A stretch of DNA of 64,000 nt from Rhodopseudomonas boonkerdii (GTDB lineage: Bacteria; Pseudomonadota; Alphaproteobacteria; Rhizobiales; Xanthobacteraceae). Under the pieces are notes generated by a model that was given only the letters and a program-made list of their open reading frames with translations, was not told the origin of the DNA and did not search any database. Within the stretch, counting starts at the first letter, position 1; every line of letters starts with the position of its first letter. Shown here piece by piece: positions 8,110 through 16,267 of the stretch. The stretch covers positions 1,984,001-2,048,000 of the forward strand of contig NZ_CP036537.1 in the NCBI RefSeq assembly GCF_021184025.1. The letters run 5' to 3'. Position numbers and translations under genes: made by a program.

Positions 8110-10608
8110 ATGCAGTTCGCGCTGCGTAGCTTCGCGCGTTTCCATGGGGGCGGTTCAAGCTTGCATTTGAGGTCGAAACTTCTGCTGCTCGCGTTCTGTG
8201 CTTCAACGGCGCTGCTGCTCGCGGGGATTCTGCTCGAGCTTGGCGTATTGCGGTCGGTCGAAGTCTTTCAAGCTCCATACCAAGAAGCTTCCGCGGGGTC
8301 GTCGATCCGCGTTGTTCCCGTCAGGGGGGGAGGCCGGCAGGGCTACCTGTGGGTGCGCAGCGATGCAGAAGGCGGCTCTGATCTTCGTGCCTGGCTGGGT
8401 GACGTTGAGCTTCAGCCACATCAAAACATTACGGAGTCCATGAATGGCTTCAGCCATTGGGGGCGAGCTGTGTATTTCCGTCCGCCCCTGCAGGGAGGGG
8501 CGGAGCCTGCACCTGGCCAGCTGACAATTCGCTATCATGTTCGTTTCAAAAACTGGGCGCTCTACGGAAGCCTTCTGCTGTTCGCTGTCCTGGCTTGGAG
8601 CGCGCGATTTGTCCCCGAATTGAAGGGCGTGGTTCAGCGATTACATAGACTAAGCTTGCGATGCCTCGTCTTCATTCTGTGTTCGCTCGTAGCGCTCGCG
8701 ATCTTCGCTTTCGCCAGCTGTATTGGCGGAGCTGTTACTGGCTATAGCCTGTATCCGATGTACGGATACGATCAATTGCGGCAGTGGTGGCCGGCCTTTG
8801 GTGAATTGATCCATTTTGAGCCGATCTTGCCATTGGCATTGTTATCATTGGCAATGATCCTTTGCGTGTTGTCGCAGTCCACGTCACCTGGAGACGAGCG
8901 AACTACACGGCTGGAAGCAGTCGTTGCTCGACTATGGACGTATCTGGGCCTCCCGGCATTGCTGGGGCTGTTCTCACTATCCATCGCGATCGGCGCCTGG
9001 AGTGGCAACTTCACGCAACTTGATGTTCCTTACATGAACATTGCGGGCTTGGTTCCTAACAGCGACGCGAGGGGATATTTCAGCGAAGCGCTCGGATTGC
9101 TGCAGGATGGCGGATATGGCGATTTCGGAGCGCGTCGTCCACTCGCGACAATCCTCCGCGCGTGGACGGTGTGGTTGGCGGGAAACTCGTATGTCACGGT
9201 TGTTCTGCTTCAGACTGTTGTCGTGGCGACCGCCATATATGTTGCGACAACATCAATCTTGCGTTGGAGAGGGATTGCTGCCGCACTTTGCTTTCTCGCC
9301 TTCTCCTACATTATTGTGCGCCCGTTCATCGTCACGACATACACTGAGGCTTTGGGTGTAACTCTCGCCTATCTTTCAGTGCCATTTTTTATTCGCGGTC
9401 TGGTTCATTTCTCCCGCGCCTATCTCCTGATCGCATTTGCCATTTTTCTAGGGGCGATGTCTGTTCGGTCGGGCAGCGTGCTCACGATTCCCGCATTTAT
9501 TGTCTGGGGACTGTTTTTCGGTCCCGGTGGGTGGAAGCAGCGTGGGGTTTTTGCACTGCTCGCCTCCGCGGCCGCCGTTGCCGTCAGCGTTTCGGGCAAC
9601 TTTTTGAACTTGTTTTACAAATTGGGCGAGCAGGGGGCTGTCGATACAGCTCTTCCGTGGCTGATATGCGGTTTGTCGCTCGGGACAAACTATCACATCT
9701 GCGAGACGCGATACGCTGCGGAGATCGCAACAATCGCGTCAGAAGCACAAGTTGCGAAGTTTCTGTACGCCGTTGCGTGGAAAAACTTCCTTGCAAATCC
9801 CTGGGATTTCTTCCATGTCGTGATCACGACCGGTACCCAATTCGTCACGGATGCTCCAACTCTGCTGTTCCGCGGCTATTCGTCGTGGCGAACTCAGACC
9901 TATTTCCCCGTTTGGTCCTTTTATGCGCTTGTGCTGGTCGGGTGGGGCGCAATATGCGTCCGCAGCTTCGACCGGCGAATTTTTGCACTCATCGCGTTTT
10001 TGGCCGCCAGCATGATCGTTTCGGCTGCCTTTGTTTATATTACGGACGGATGGCGAATATTCATCGTTTGCTACCCCCTTGTCGCCGCCATTCTCGCCGG
10101 GGGGCTTGGTGCGACCCAAATTTCGAACGAGGTGCCGGTCAGGCTGCGAACTCGCCAGTTTGCTTTTGCTGCGCTGGTGGCTGCGTTGGTGATTGCTTTT
10201 GTGCCGGCAATCTTTATCGCGAACTATCGATCAATGGGTTCGGTCAGCACCCCAACGGCTGCGCCTGATGAAATCATTATCGGACCCGCACGGCCATTGG
10301 TTGGATTTATGGTGGTGGACCACTCATCACGGTTCCCGCCAAAAGTACCGTCAATCACGATGAGTGAATTTCGCGATTTTCTGAAGACTGCGAGCCTCCT
10401 GGAGACGACGCCGCTCGAAAGCCTTCCCCCGGTGCCCTTTGGCTTCATCTATCCCACAAATGTTCCGGCGGGGATGCGTACCTTCAACGCAGTACTGGTC
10501 CCATCTGCGGTTCTGCTGGAGGAGCGGCATGGCTGGCGTCTCAAGACTGTGCCGTTCAATCCTGTAGAACGGTGGGTCAAGGCTACGGAAGCAATCTCGA
10601 TTCCGTGA
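8110..10608 (+). CDS. Large polytopic membrane protein, GT-C-like glycosyltransferase, with periplasmic HWG module
   Basis: The 832-aa protein begins with a membrane segment (about 23-46), followed by a roughly 100-residue extracytoplasmic domain and then at least ten hydrophobic segments. Early in the membrane part NSDARGYFSEALGLL (about 317-331) puts an acidic residue in a first large loop, as in GT-C enzymes of the PMT/ArnT type. A soluble C-terminal tail of about 130 residues follows. Residues 100-145 contain LQPHQNI and GFSHWGRAVYF, resembling segments in the gene products at 10775-12223 and 12202-16131. The ATG at 8110 follows GAGAAGG, which is buried in an 11-bp hairpin. Acceptor and donor are unknown. 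Confidence 0.65.
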   Translation: MQFALRSFARFHGGGSSLHLRSKLLLLAFCASTALLLAGILLELGVLRSVEVFQAPYQEASAGSSIRVVPVRGGGRQGYLWVRSDAEGGSDLRAWLGDVELQPHQNITESMNGFSHWGRAVYFRPPLQGGAEPAPGQLTIRYHVRFKNWALYGSLLLFAVLAWSARFVPELKGVVQRLHRLSLRCLVFILCSLVALAIFAFASCIGGAVTGYSLYPMYGYDQLRQWWPAFGELIHFEPILPLALLSLAMILCVLSQSTSPGDERTTRLEAVVARLWTYLGLPALLGLFSLSIAIGAWSGNFTQLDVPYMNIAGLVPNSDARGYFSEALGLLQDGGYGDFGARRPLATILRAWTVWLAGNSYVTVVLLQTVVVATAIYVATTSILRWRGIAAALCFLAFSYIIVRPFIVTTYTEALGVTLAYLSVPFFIRGLVHFSRAYLLIAFAIFLGAMSVRSGSVLTIPAFIVWGLFFGPGGWKQRGVFALLASAAAVAVSVSGNFLNLFYKLGEQGAVDTALPWLICGLSLGTNYHICETRYAAEIATIASEAQVAKFLYAVAWKNFLANPWDFFHVVITTGTQFVTDAPTLLFRGYSSWRTQTYFPVWSFYALVLVGWGAICVRSFDRRIFALIAFLAASMIVSAAFVYITDGWRIFIVCYPLVAAILAGGLGATQISNEVPVRLRTRQFAFAALVAALVIAFVPAIFIANYRSMGSVSTPTAAPDEIIIGPARPLVGFMVVDHSSRFPPKVPSITMSEFRDFLKTASLLETTPLESLPPVPFGFIYPTNVPAGMRTFNAVLVPSAVLLEERHGWRLKTVPFNPVERWVKATEAISIP

Positions 10609-10774
10609 AGCTTCATGGAGAGCTTGAGTCTGGCGAAGGCCGGCGCTCCGCTTTGGAATCATTGGACGTCGGATATTCATCTTGTGGTATGCGCCGCAGC
10701 ATGCCAACAGTTGCCGGAAATCGGCTAAGTTGCTCGAGTTGCGGCCTTGGCTGCAGACTTTACACGGATGGCGC

Positions 10775-12223
10775 ATGAATATCGCAGACCAGCATAAAGC
10801 GGAAGTCGACGACGGAAGCCGCTTTGCATTCGGTAAGAATTGGGCGAACTTTCTTTCGAGCATCGACGACGAAAGAATTGCGCTCGCGGTCAAGTCGCTG
10901 TCGTCGTCCCTTGCCACCGACGATCTGACTGGGAAGACGTTCCTCGATATTGGGAGCGGTAGCGGACTGTTCAGTCTGGCTGCTCGTCGTCTGGGCGCGA
11001 AGGTTTTTTCGTTCGACTACGATTCCGATTCCGTAGGATGTACGCGTGAGCTGCGCCGCCGCTATTTCCCGGATGACCTCGACTGGACCATCGAACAAGG
11101 TTCCGTGCTGGACAAGGACTATCTCGGCAAGCTCGGAACTTTCGATGTGGTTTACTCGTGGGGCGTGCTCCACCACACGGGCAGCATGTGGGAAGCGTTG
11201 GCCAACGTGAAGCCGCTGGTGCCGGTCGGCGGGCAGTTGTTCATCGCGATCTACAACGATCAGGGCGAGATCACGGACAATTGGGACAGGGTTAAGAGGC
11301 GATACAACCAGCTTCCGGCACCGTTGGCCTTCGCCTACGCACTTTGGATCATCGGCAGGGAAGAATATCCCGCTGTTGTCAGCAATCTGCGCAACGGCAC
11401 GCTCAATCAGTATGTGCGCTCGTGGCGTGACTACGCGAAGATTTCCACGCGCGGTATGAACCGCTGGTACGACTGGATCGACTGGATCGGCGGCCTGCCA
11501 TATGAGCGGGCCACCATCGAGGAGATCGTCGATTTCTATAGCATCGACGGCTTCAGGTTGACCAAGACGTTCGATTGCAGCGGCTATGGTTGCAACGAGT
11601 TCGTTTTTAGCCGTGATGCGTTGTCCGGTACAGTGATCGATACGCCGATCAAAGGCGCCAATACGTTCGGTCGACGGTTCGGTTACCGCGTCGTCGGTCC
11701 TTTCGCCGACGTCGCGAACGGACTGTTAGTCGAGATCAAGGCCTTGCCGCCGCTTCAGGACGGGGAAACCCACGTACTGTTGTCGGACGGCCGGATTGTG
11801 TCTGAAACCAAGCTGGACGAGCCCGGTACTTGTGTCTTTTTGTCAGACCGTGTGTGCGCCTCTGATCTGGATGGCAAAGCCAACTTTGTAGCGCCTGCCG
11901 AGACGGTCGAACTGCGTGGACCTTTCACGCGCACGTGGCGCCGCAACATGTGGCAGGTCAACCTCCCGCATCTTGCTTCGCTAGCCGACTATCCGTTTGG
12001 TGGTGAGCGCGTGTCGCCGGTTTTCATTTTTGAGGATGACCAACAGCTGCCGACGCCGCATTCGATGCATGCTGACATCGATCGGCTTGGCGAAGGGCGT
12101 TTCGCGCACTGGGGAGAGCACATCTTCTTCTCCACCAGTGACAACAGCGACCCCAACACCAATGGGCGATCCTATCGACTTCTCCTAACGCGCGCCGGTC
12201 ATCAGGCCAGCGCGGTCAAATAG
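10775..12223 (+). CDS. SAM-dependent methyltransferase with C-terminal HWG module
   Basis: The 482-aa product begins MNIADQHKAEVDDGSRFAFG; the frame is open back to 10682 but that extension is unlike the family. Motif I FLDIGSGSGLF is at about 56-66, a motif II-like region reads FDVVYSWGVLHHTG, and VPVGGQLFIAIYND follows. Residues about 1-290 form the methyltransferase. The remaining roughly 190 residues are a second, probably beta-rich domain ending with LPTPHSMHADIDRLGEGRFAHWGEHIFFS. This last segment resembles parts of the proteins encoded at 8110-10608 and 12202-16131. The gene converges on the AsnB-GT4 gene and the two coding regions overlap by 22 bases. Confidence 0.75.
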   Translation: MNIADQHKAEVDDGSRFAFGKNWANFLSSIDDERIALAVKSLSSSLATDDLTGKTFLDIGSGSGLFSLAARRLGAKVFSFDYDSDSVGCTRELRRRYFPDDLDWTIEQGSVLDKDYLGKLGTFDVVYSWGVLHHTGSMWEALANVKPLVPVGGQLFIAIYNDQGEITDNWDRVKRRYNQLPAPLAFAYALWIIGREEYPAVVSNLRNGTLNQYVRSWRDYAKISTRGMNRWYDWIDWIGGLPYERATIEEIVDFYSIDGFRLTKTFDCSGYGCNEFVFSRDALSGTVIDTPIKGANTFGRRFGYRVVGPFADVANGLLVEIKALPPLQDGETHVLLSDGRIVSETKLDEPGTCVFLSDRVCASDLDGKANFVAPAETVELRGPFTRTWRRNMWQVNLPHLASLADYPFGGERVSPVFIFEDDQQLPTPHSMHADIDRLGEGRFAHWGEHIFFSTSDNSDPNTNGRSYRLLLTRAGHQASAVK

Positions 12224-15200
12224 CTCGCAGCAAGCTGAGATTTCGGGAATTTTGCTATCGTTGCATGCCGGCCAGCCTCTCCCATGGCCTTCGCGAGGGG
12301 CATGTCCGACAGGAGCTTGAGACAATCTGCGGCGAGGCCCTCGGCGTCTCCAACCGGACGTATAAACCCGGTTTTTCCCTGCTCAATGATATCGGGGACG
12401 GCACCCGCATTGGTGGCGACCACTGCGGTTCCAAGCGCCTGAGCTTCCACCACGACATTCGGCATTCCCTCCTTGGTGGAGGTCAATAGCAGGAGCGTTG
12501 CAAGTGTCATCAGGGCGTAGACGTCGTCGCGTCGACCCAGCAGGCTGACATGGTTAGCCAAGCCATAGACCTGGATTTTCTGCTCCAGTTCCGCCCACAG
12601 CGGACCCATCCCGGCGATAAAGATTCTGACGCTGGGACAGTCCTTGACGATTCTTCTGCACACTTCGATGAAGGTAAAGGGATCTTTCTCGTCCGAAAGG
12701 CGAAATACGCCCAGCACCGTCGGTGTCGATGTATCCAGGCCCAACGACGCGGCGGTACACTGCAGCTGCTGAGCGGAGGGCGTATGAAATGCCTCGATGT
12801 CGACGGCGTTCGGGATGGTTGAGACGCGAGAACGATCGATGCCGATCCAGTCAGCATAGTCTTCGCCTGCGCCGGAGAAATTACTCGTGAAGCGAACCGC
12901 TCCCGATTCAGCAAGAAGTTTGTAGTTCGGCAGGAATTGATGACCCTGGAGATATGGGAAGTTCGTAGGATTGTAGTTACGAAATGAGACGACTATCCGC
13001 TGGATTCCAAGAAGGCGCCCGGCCACGGCAGCGACCACGTTCGGGTGGTCCAGTTGGGCGAAGATCGCCCTGGGCTTCGCCATGGCGATTGCGCTCATCA
13101 CTCTCAATAGGCCTGTCGCATCGCCTGTCAGATTGGCTTCGACAATGTTGTGTAGATTGGGAACGTCCTGCAATGTTTGCCAGAGTTGCGCGATGCTCAA
13201 TGAGGCTGCATCGATCAATGTGATACCGGATTGCTCCAGCATCGGCAGATAGTGACCGTTGGCTCCGCCCAGTGACTCGTATGTGACGAAGGTGACTTTG
13301 TACCCAAGCGCGGCGAGGGATTGCGCCAGATAGATCCACTGCCGCTCGGCTCCGCCGGGCGGGAGCGCGTGAGTGATGACGACAAATGAATCGCCAGACT
13401 GGAGCTCAAAACCGTCTCCATCAGTTGACTGAAAGACGTTTCGAAGAGTTTCTTTAGCCTCGGGGCGGCCGACAGGGGCTTCCACGCGCGCGGGCACCCA
13501 GGACAAAAATTTCGCGGATGCAGGCGAGATCTCGACGAGCCAATACGGACGCGTCAGAAGGCGCCTTTGCTCCGTTGACGACAAATAGAGATTGGAATCG
13601 CGGATCGAATATCGTCCGCCTCCGCGATCGGCGATGGTCGTATGGGAAAATTGAAGCGGTGGCAGTTGCCGCGTACCTTCGAACAGTGCGTAATGCGGGG
13701 CCAACTCCGATCCATCATTTACAGCAAGGCCGCGAATGCCGGTAACGACGTGTCGCTGCCCCTCCTGATGTGAAAATGGCATCGACTTGAGGCCGACGCG
13801 CGCCAACCGTCGATTGGCGGCAGATGCGATCCTGTAGCGCCAGAGCCGTAGCAGCCCAAGAGCGCGTTTCCGTTTCGGTAGCTTCTTGAGATTGATCTCG
13901 TCGAAATCCTGGATCGAATACGGCGTTCTGGAAATCAGTTTCCGAACGCCAAGATCGGCCAAGCGTGAGAGTGCAGCATAATCGAAATTCTCGCGCTCCT
14001 CGACGTCGACGAAAAACAGCTGGCTATTTGCAAGCGGAGCGAGCTTCGATCGCCACTGATCATTTAGCGCCTCGTTCCATTCAGGGAGCTGGATGGGCAC
14101 AACGGTGTCTTTGATCGGCAAGGTAGTCGCGTGCGCTAGACCCTGAAAGCCAAATAACGCCGCGAAAGCCTTTTGATTTTTGGTTGTAGGGATCGGTGCG
14201 TCAAATGTTGCGGAGTTGCCATGCCGCGTGACGATCCAGGTGTTGTCTTCTCGCTGATGCGCAAACATCGCGGTTCCAGCTGCTCGTCGGGCTGATGCCT
14301 GGGCAAGCCCTTCCAAAGCGGGCCATTTAACAGGGTGTTTGCGCAGCCAGGACTCCAGCATTGCGACTGCCCAGACCTGGTAGCTCGAAAAGGCGTTCGC
14401 AGTGCGTTGCCTTCCAAGGAACCTATTGACGCCCTGATGCCCCAATCCTTGTACCAGCCGGCTTTCATCTCCGCTTAGCATCTTGGACGCTACATTGAGG
14501 AGGCTCTTCTTGGCCCAGTCGGACATGGGCAATCCGAAGCCTTGCTTGGGAAGGTCGATCAACTCGCGCGGGAGGTATCGATAAGCGATCTCCTTCAGGA
14601 TCAGCTTTCCGCTACCATTCTGGGTCAGGACGTTTTCGGGTAACCTTTCTGCAAAGCGCGCCAGTTCCACGTTCAGGAACGGCGTACGAACTTCGAGCGA
14701 ATGCTGCATGCTCATCCGATCGACTTTCGGCAGCACCGCACCTGGCATGTAGTTATCGACATCCGAGCGGCGCATGGCACTCAAGAGAGTGGGGGCACTT
14801 GCATTGATGTCGCCCCGCAAGGCAGCGAGATGGTAGGCAAAACCAGTTGGCACAAAACCGAGCAACTCCTCGACGCCGGCTTCGGCAGCAATCAGGATTC
14901 GCCCGCCATAGTAACCGTCACCAGGATGCCAGCCCGTTGTCCCAGGCCGCCTGTTGGCGCATTCTTCAAGCGTCGCAAAGTACCGGCCGTAGCCGCCGAA
15001 CATCTCGTCGCCACCATCGCCCGAGATCGCAACGGTGACGTGCTTTCGCGCAAATTGCGAGAGCAGGTAGGTGGGAAAACACGACGAGTCCGCATTTGGC
15101 TCATCGAGAAATTCGCCAATTCGGTAGAGGAACTCGGCGCCTTTGGGGTCAATGAGTTCTTCGTGGTGTTCGGTGCCGAGATGGGCCGCGAAGGCACGTG

Positions 15201-16131
15201 CGATATTGTGCTCGCTCTCCTTCGCGCCGCTGAAGCCCATCGAATAGGTTTTCAGGTCACGGTTGAGTCGCCGTCGGATCAGTGCGCATGTGGTGGAGGA
15301 ATCGACACCGCCGGAGAGGAAGGCGCCAAGCGGAACGTCGGCAATCATTCGACGTTGCAAACTCCGGACCAGGATGTCTTCGAGTTCGTCAGCGAGGTCG
15401 GCCATCGAGCGGCCCACGAACAGGTTGTTCCCTGGTTCAAAACGGAAATAACGATTGATCTCTGTCATGCCGTCCGCGCGGACACGCATCCAATGTCCCG
15501 GAGGAAGCTTGCGGACGTGTTGATAGATGGTGCGCGGCGCACCAATATACTGGAATGACAGTACTTCCGCGACGGAGTCGATATCGACGGTCGGATCGAA
15601 ACCGGGAACACGCTCCATTGCCTGCAGTTCGGAGGCGAAGGCGAGGCCGCCTCCAGCGAGATGCATGTAGTAGAGAGGTTTCTCCCCAAACGGATCGCGT
15701 GCCAGAATGGTTTCACCAGACTGGGTATCGAAAGCTGCGAACGCGAACATTCCGTCTAGCCTCGGAAGCGCCTCGGTTCCCCAAAGGGCAATGCTCTCGA
15801 CAAGGACTTCGGTGTCGGTGCGCCCGCGAATATTGACGCCGGCGCGCTCCAGTTGTGGCTTCAGCTCCTTGAAACTGTAGATCTCGCCATTGAAGGTGAT
15901 CCACCATCGCCCGTCGCCTGATGGGAACGGTTGCAATCCCGCAGGGGAGGTGTCGATGATCGCTAGACGCAATTGTCCGAGCACGCAGCGTCCGTCCGGA
16001 TCCTGCCATACGCCGTCGCCATCGGGGCCCCGATGCTGCATCGACGGTAACATCGCTCTTACGGCGCTCTCGGCTGTTGGTCCGTCAAAAGGCTGTCGCC
16101 TCGGCATCAACAGTCCGGCAATCCCACACAT
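12202..16131 (-). CDS. Asparagine synthetase (glutamine-hydrolysing) fused to GT4 glycosyltransferase
   Basis: One uninterrupted 1309-aa frame. Residues 1 to about 605 are AsnB-like: MCGIAGLLMPRR with the nucleophilic Cys2, FNGEIYSFKELK, then the ATP-pyrophosphatase loop FLSGGVDSSTTCALI and ISGDGGDEMFGGYGRY. Residues about 606-800 are not recognised. Residues about 800-870 contain LPPLQFSHTTIADRGGGRYS, akin to the HWG module of neighbours. Residues about 913-1309 are a GT-B glycosyltransferase of family 4 with THALPPGGAERQ near the start and GRRDDVYALM and STKEGMPNVVVEAQALGTAV near the end. AsnB-like enzymes in glycan clusters often amidate uronic acids, so it may make an amidated sugar and transfer it. 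That is inference. Confidence 0.85.
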   Translation of the reverse strand: MCGIAGLLMPRRQPFDGPTAESAVRAMLPSMQHRGPDGDGVWQDPDGRCVLGQLRLAIIDTSPAGLQPFPSGDGRWWITFNGEIYSFKELKPQLERAGVNIRGRTDTEVLVESIALWGTEALPRLDGMFAFAAFDTQSGETILARDPFGEKPLYYMHLAGGGLAFASELQAMERVPGFDPTVDIDSVAEVLSFQYIGAPRTIYQHVRKLPPGHWMRVRADGMTEINRYFRFEPGNNLFVGRSMADLADELEDILVRSLQRRMIADVPLGAFLSGGVDSSTTCALIRRRLNRDLKTYSMGFSGAKESEHNIARAFAAHLGTEHHEELIDPKGAEFLYRIGEFLDEPNADSSCFPTYLLSQFARKHVTVAISGDGGDEMFGGYGRYFATLEECANRRPGTTGWHPGDGYYGGRILIAAEAGVEELLGFVPTGFAYHLAALRGDINASAPTLLSAMRRSDVDNYMPGAVLPKVDRMSMQHSLEVRTPFLNVELARFAERLPENVLTQNGSGKLILKEIAYRYLPRELIDLPKQGFGLPMSDWAKKSLLNVASKMLSGDESRLVQGLGHQGVNRFLGRQRTANAFSSYQVWAVAMLESWLRKHPVKWPALEGLAQASARRAAGTAMFAHQREDNTWIVTRHGNSATFDAPIPTTKNQKAFAALFGFQGLAHATTLPIKDTVVPIQLPEWNEALNDQWRSKLAPLANSQLFFVDVEERENFDYAALSRLADLGVRKLISRTPYSIQDFDEINLKKLPKRKRALGLLRLWRYRIASAANRRLARVGLKSMPFSHQEGQRHVVTGIRGLAVNDGSELAPHYALFEGTRQLPPLQFSHTTIADRGGGRYSIRDSNLYLSSTEQRRLLTRPYWLVEISPASAKFLSWVPARVEAPVGRPEAKETLRNVFQSTDGDGFELQSGDSFVVITHALPPGGAERQWIYLAQSLAALGYKVTFVTYESLGGANGHYLPMLEQSGITLIDAASLSIAQLWQTLQDVPNLHNIVEANLTGDATGLLRVMSAIAMAKPRAIFAQLDHPNVVAAVAGRLLGIQRIVVSFRNYNPTNFPYLQGHQFLPNYKLLAESGAVRFTSNFSGAGEDYADWIGIDRSRVSTIPNAVDIEAFHTPSAQQLQCTAASLGLDTSTPTVLGVFRLSDEKDPFTFIEVCRRIVKDCPSVRIFIAGMGPLWAELEQKIQVYGLANHVSLLGRRDDVYALMTLATLLLLTSTKEGMPNVVVEAQALGTAVVATNAGAVPDIIEQGKTGFIRPVGDAEGLAADCLKLLSDMPLAKAMGEAGRHATIAKFPKSQLAASYLTALA

Positions 16132-16267
16132 ATCCAGCTAGCCCCTCCAGGCAACATCGTCTAGTGTTTCTCTGTATATCTTAGATGACACCAGAGTAGA
16201 GAAGAACTTGCGCCCGGCAGTTCCATTAATCTATGAAGACGGCTACACTTTGGGTTGACAAGGCAGC

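Noticed and set aside
10609..10774. Short Cys-rich frame (YSSCGMRRSMP ... CSSCGLGC) before the methyltransferase gene
   Set aside because: It resembles a zinc ribbon but has no start signal, is only about 60 codons long and is out of frame with the methyltransferase. Probably chance.
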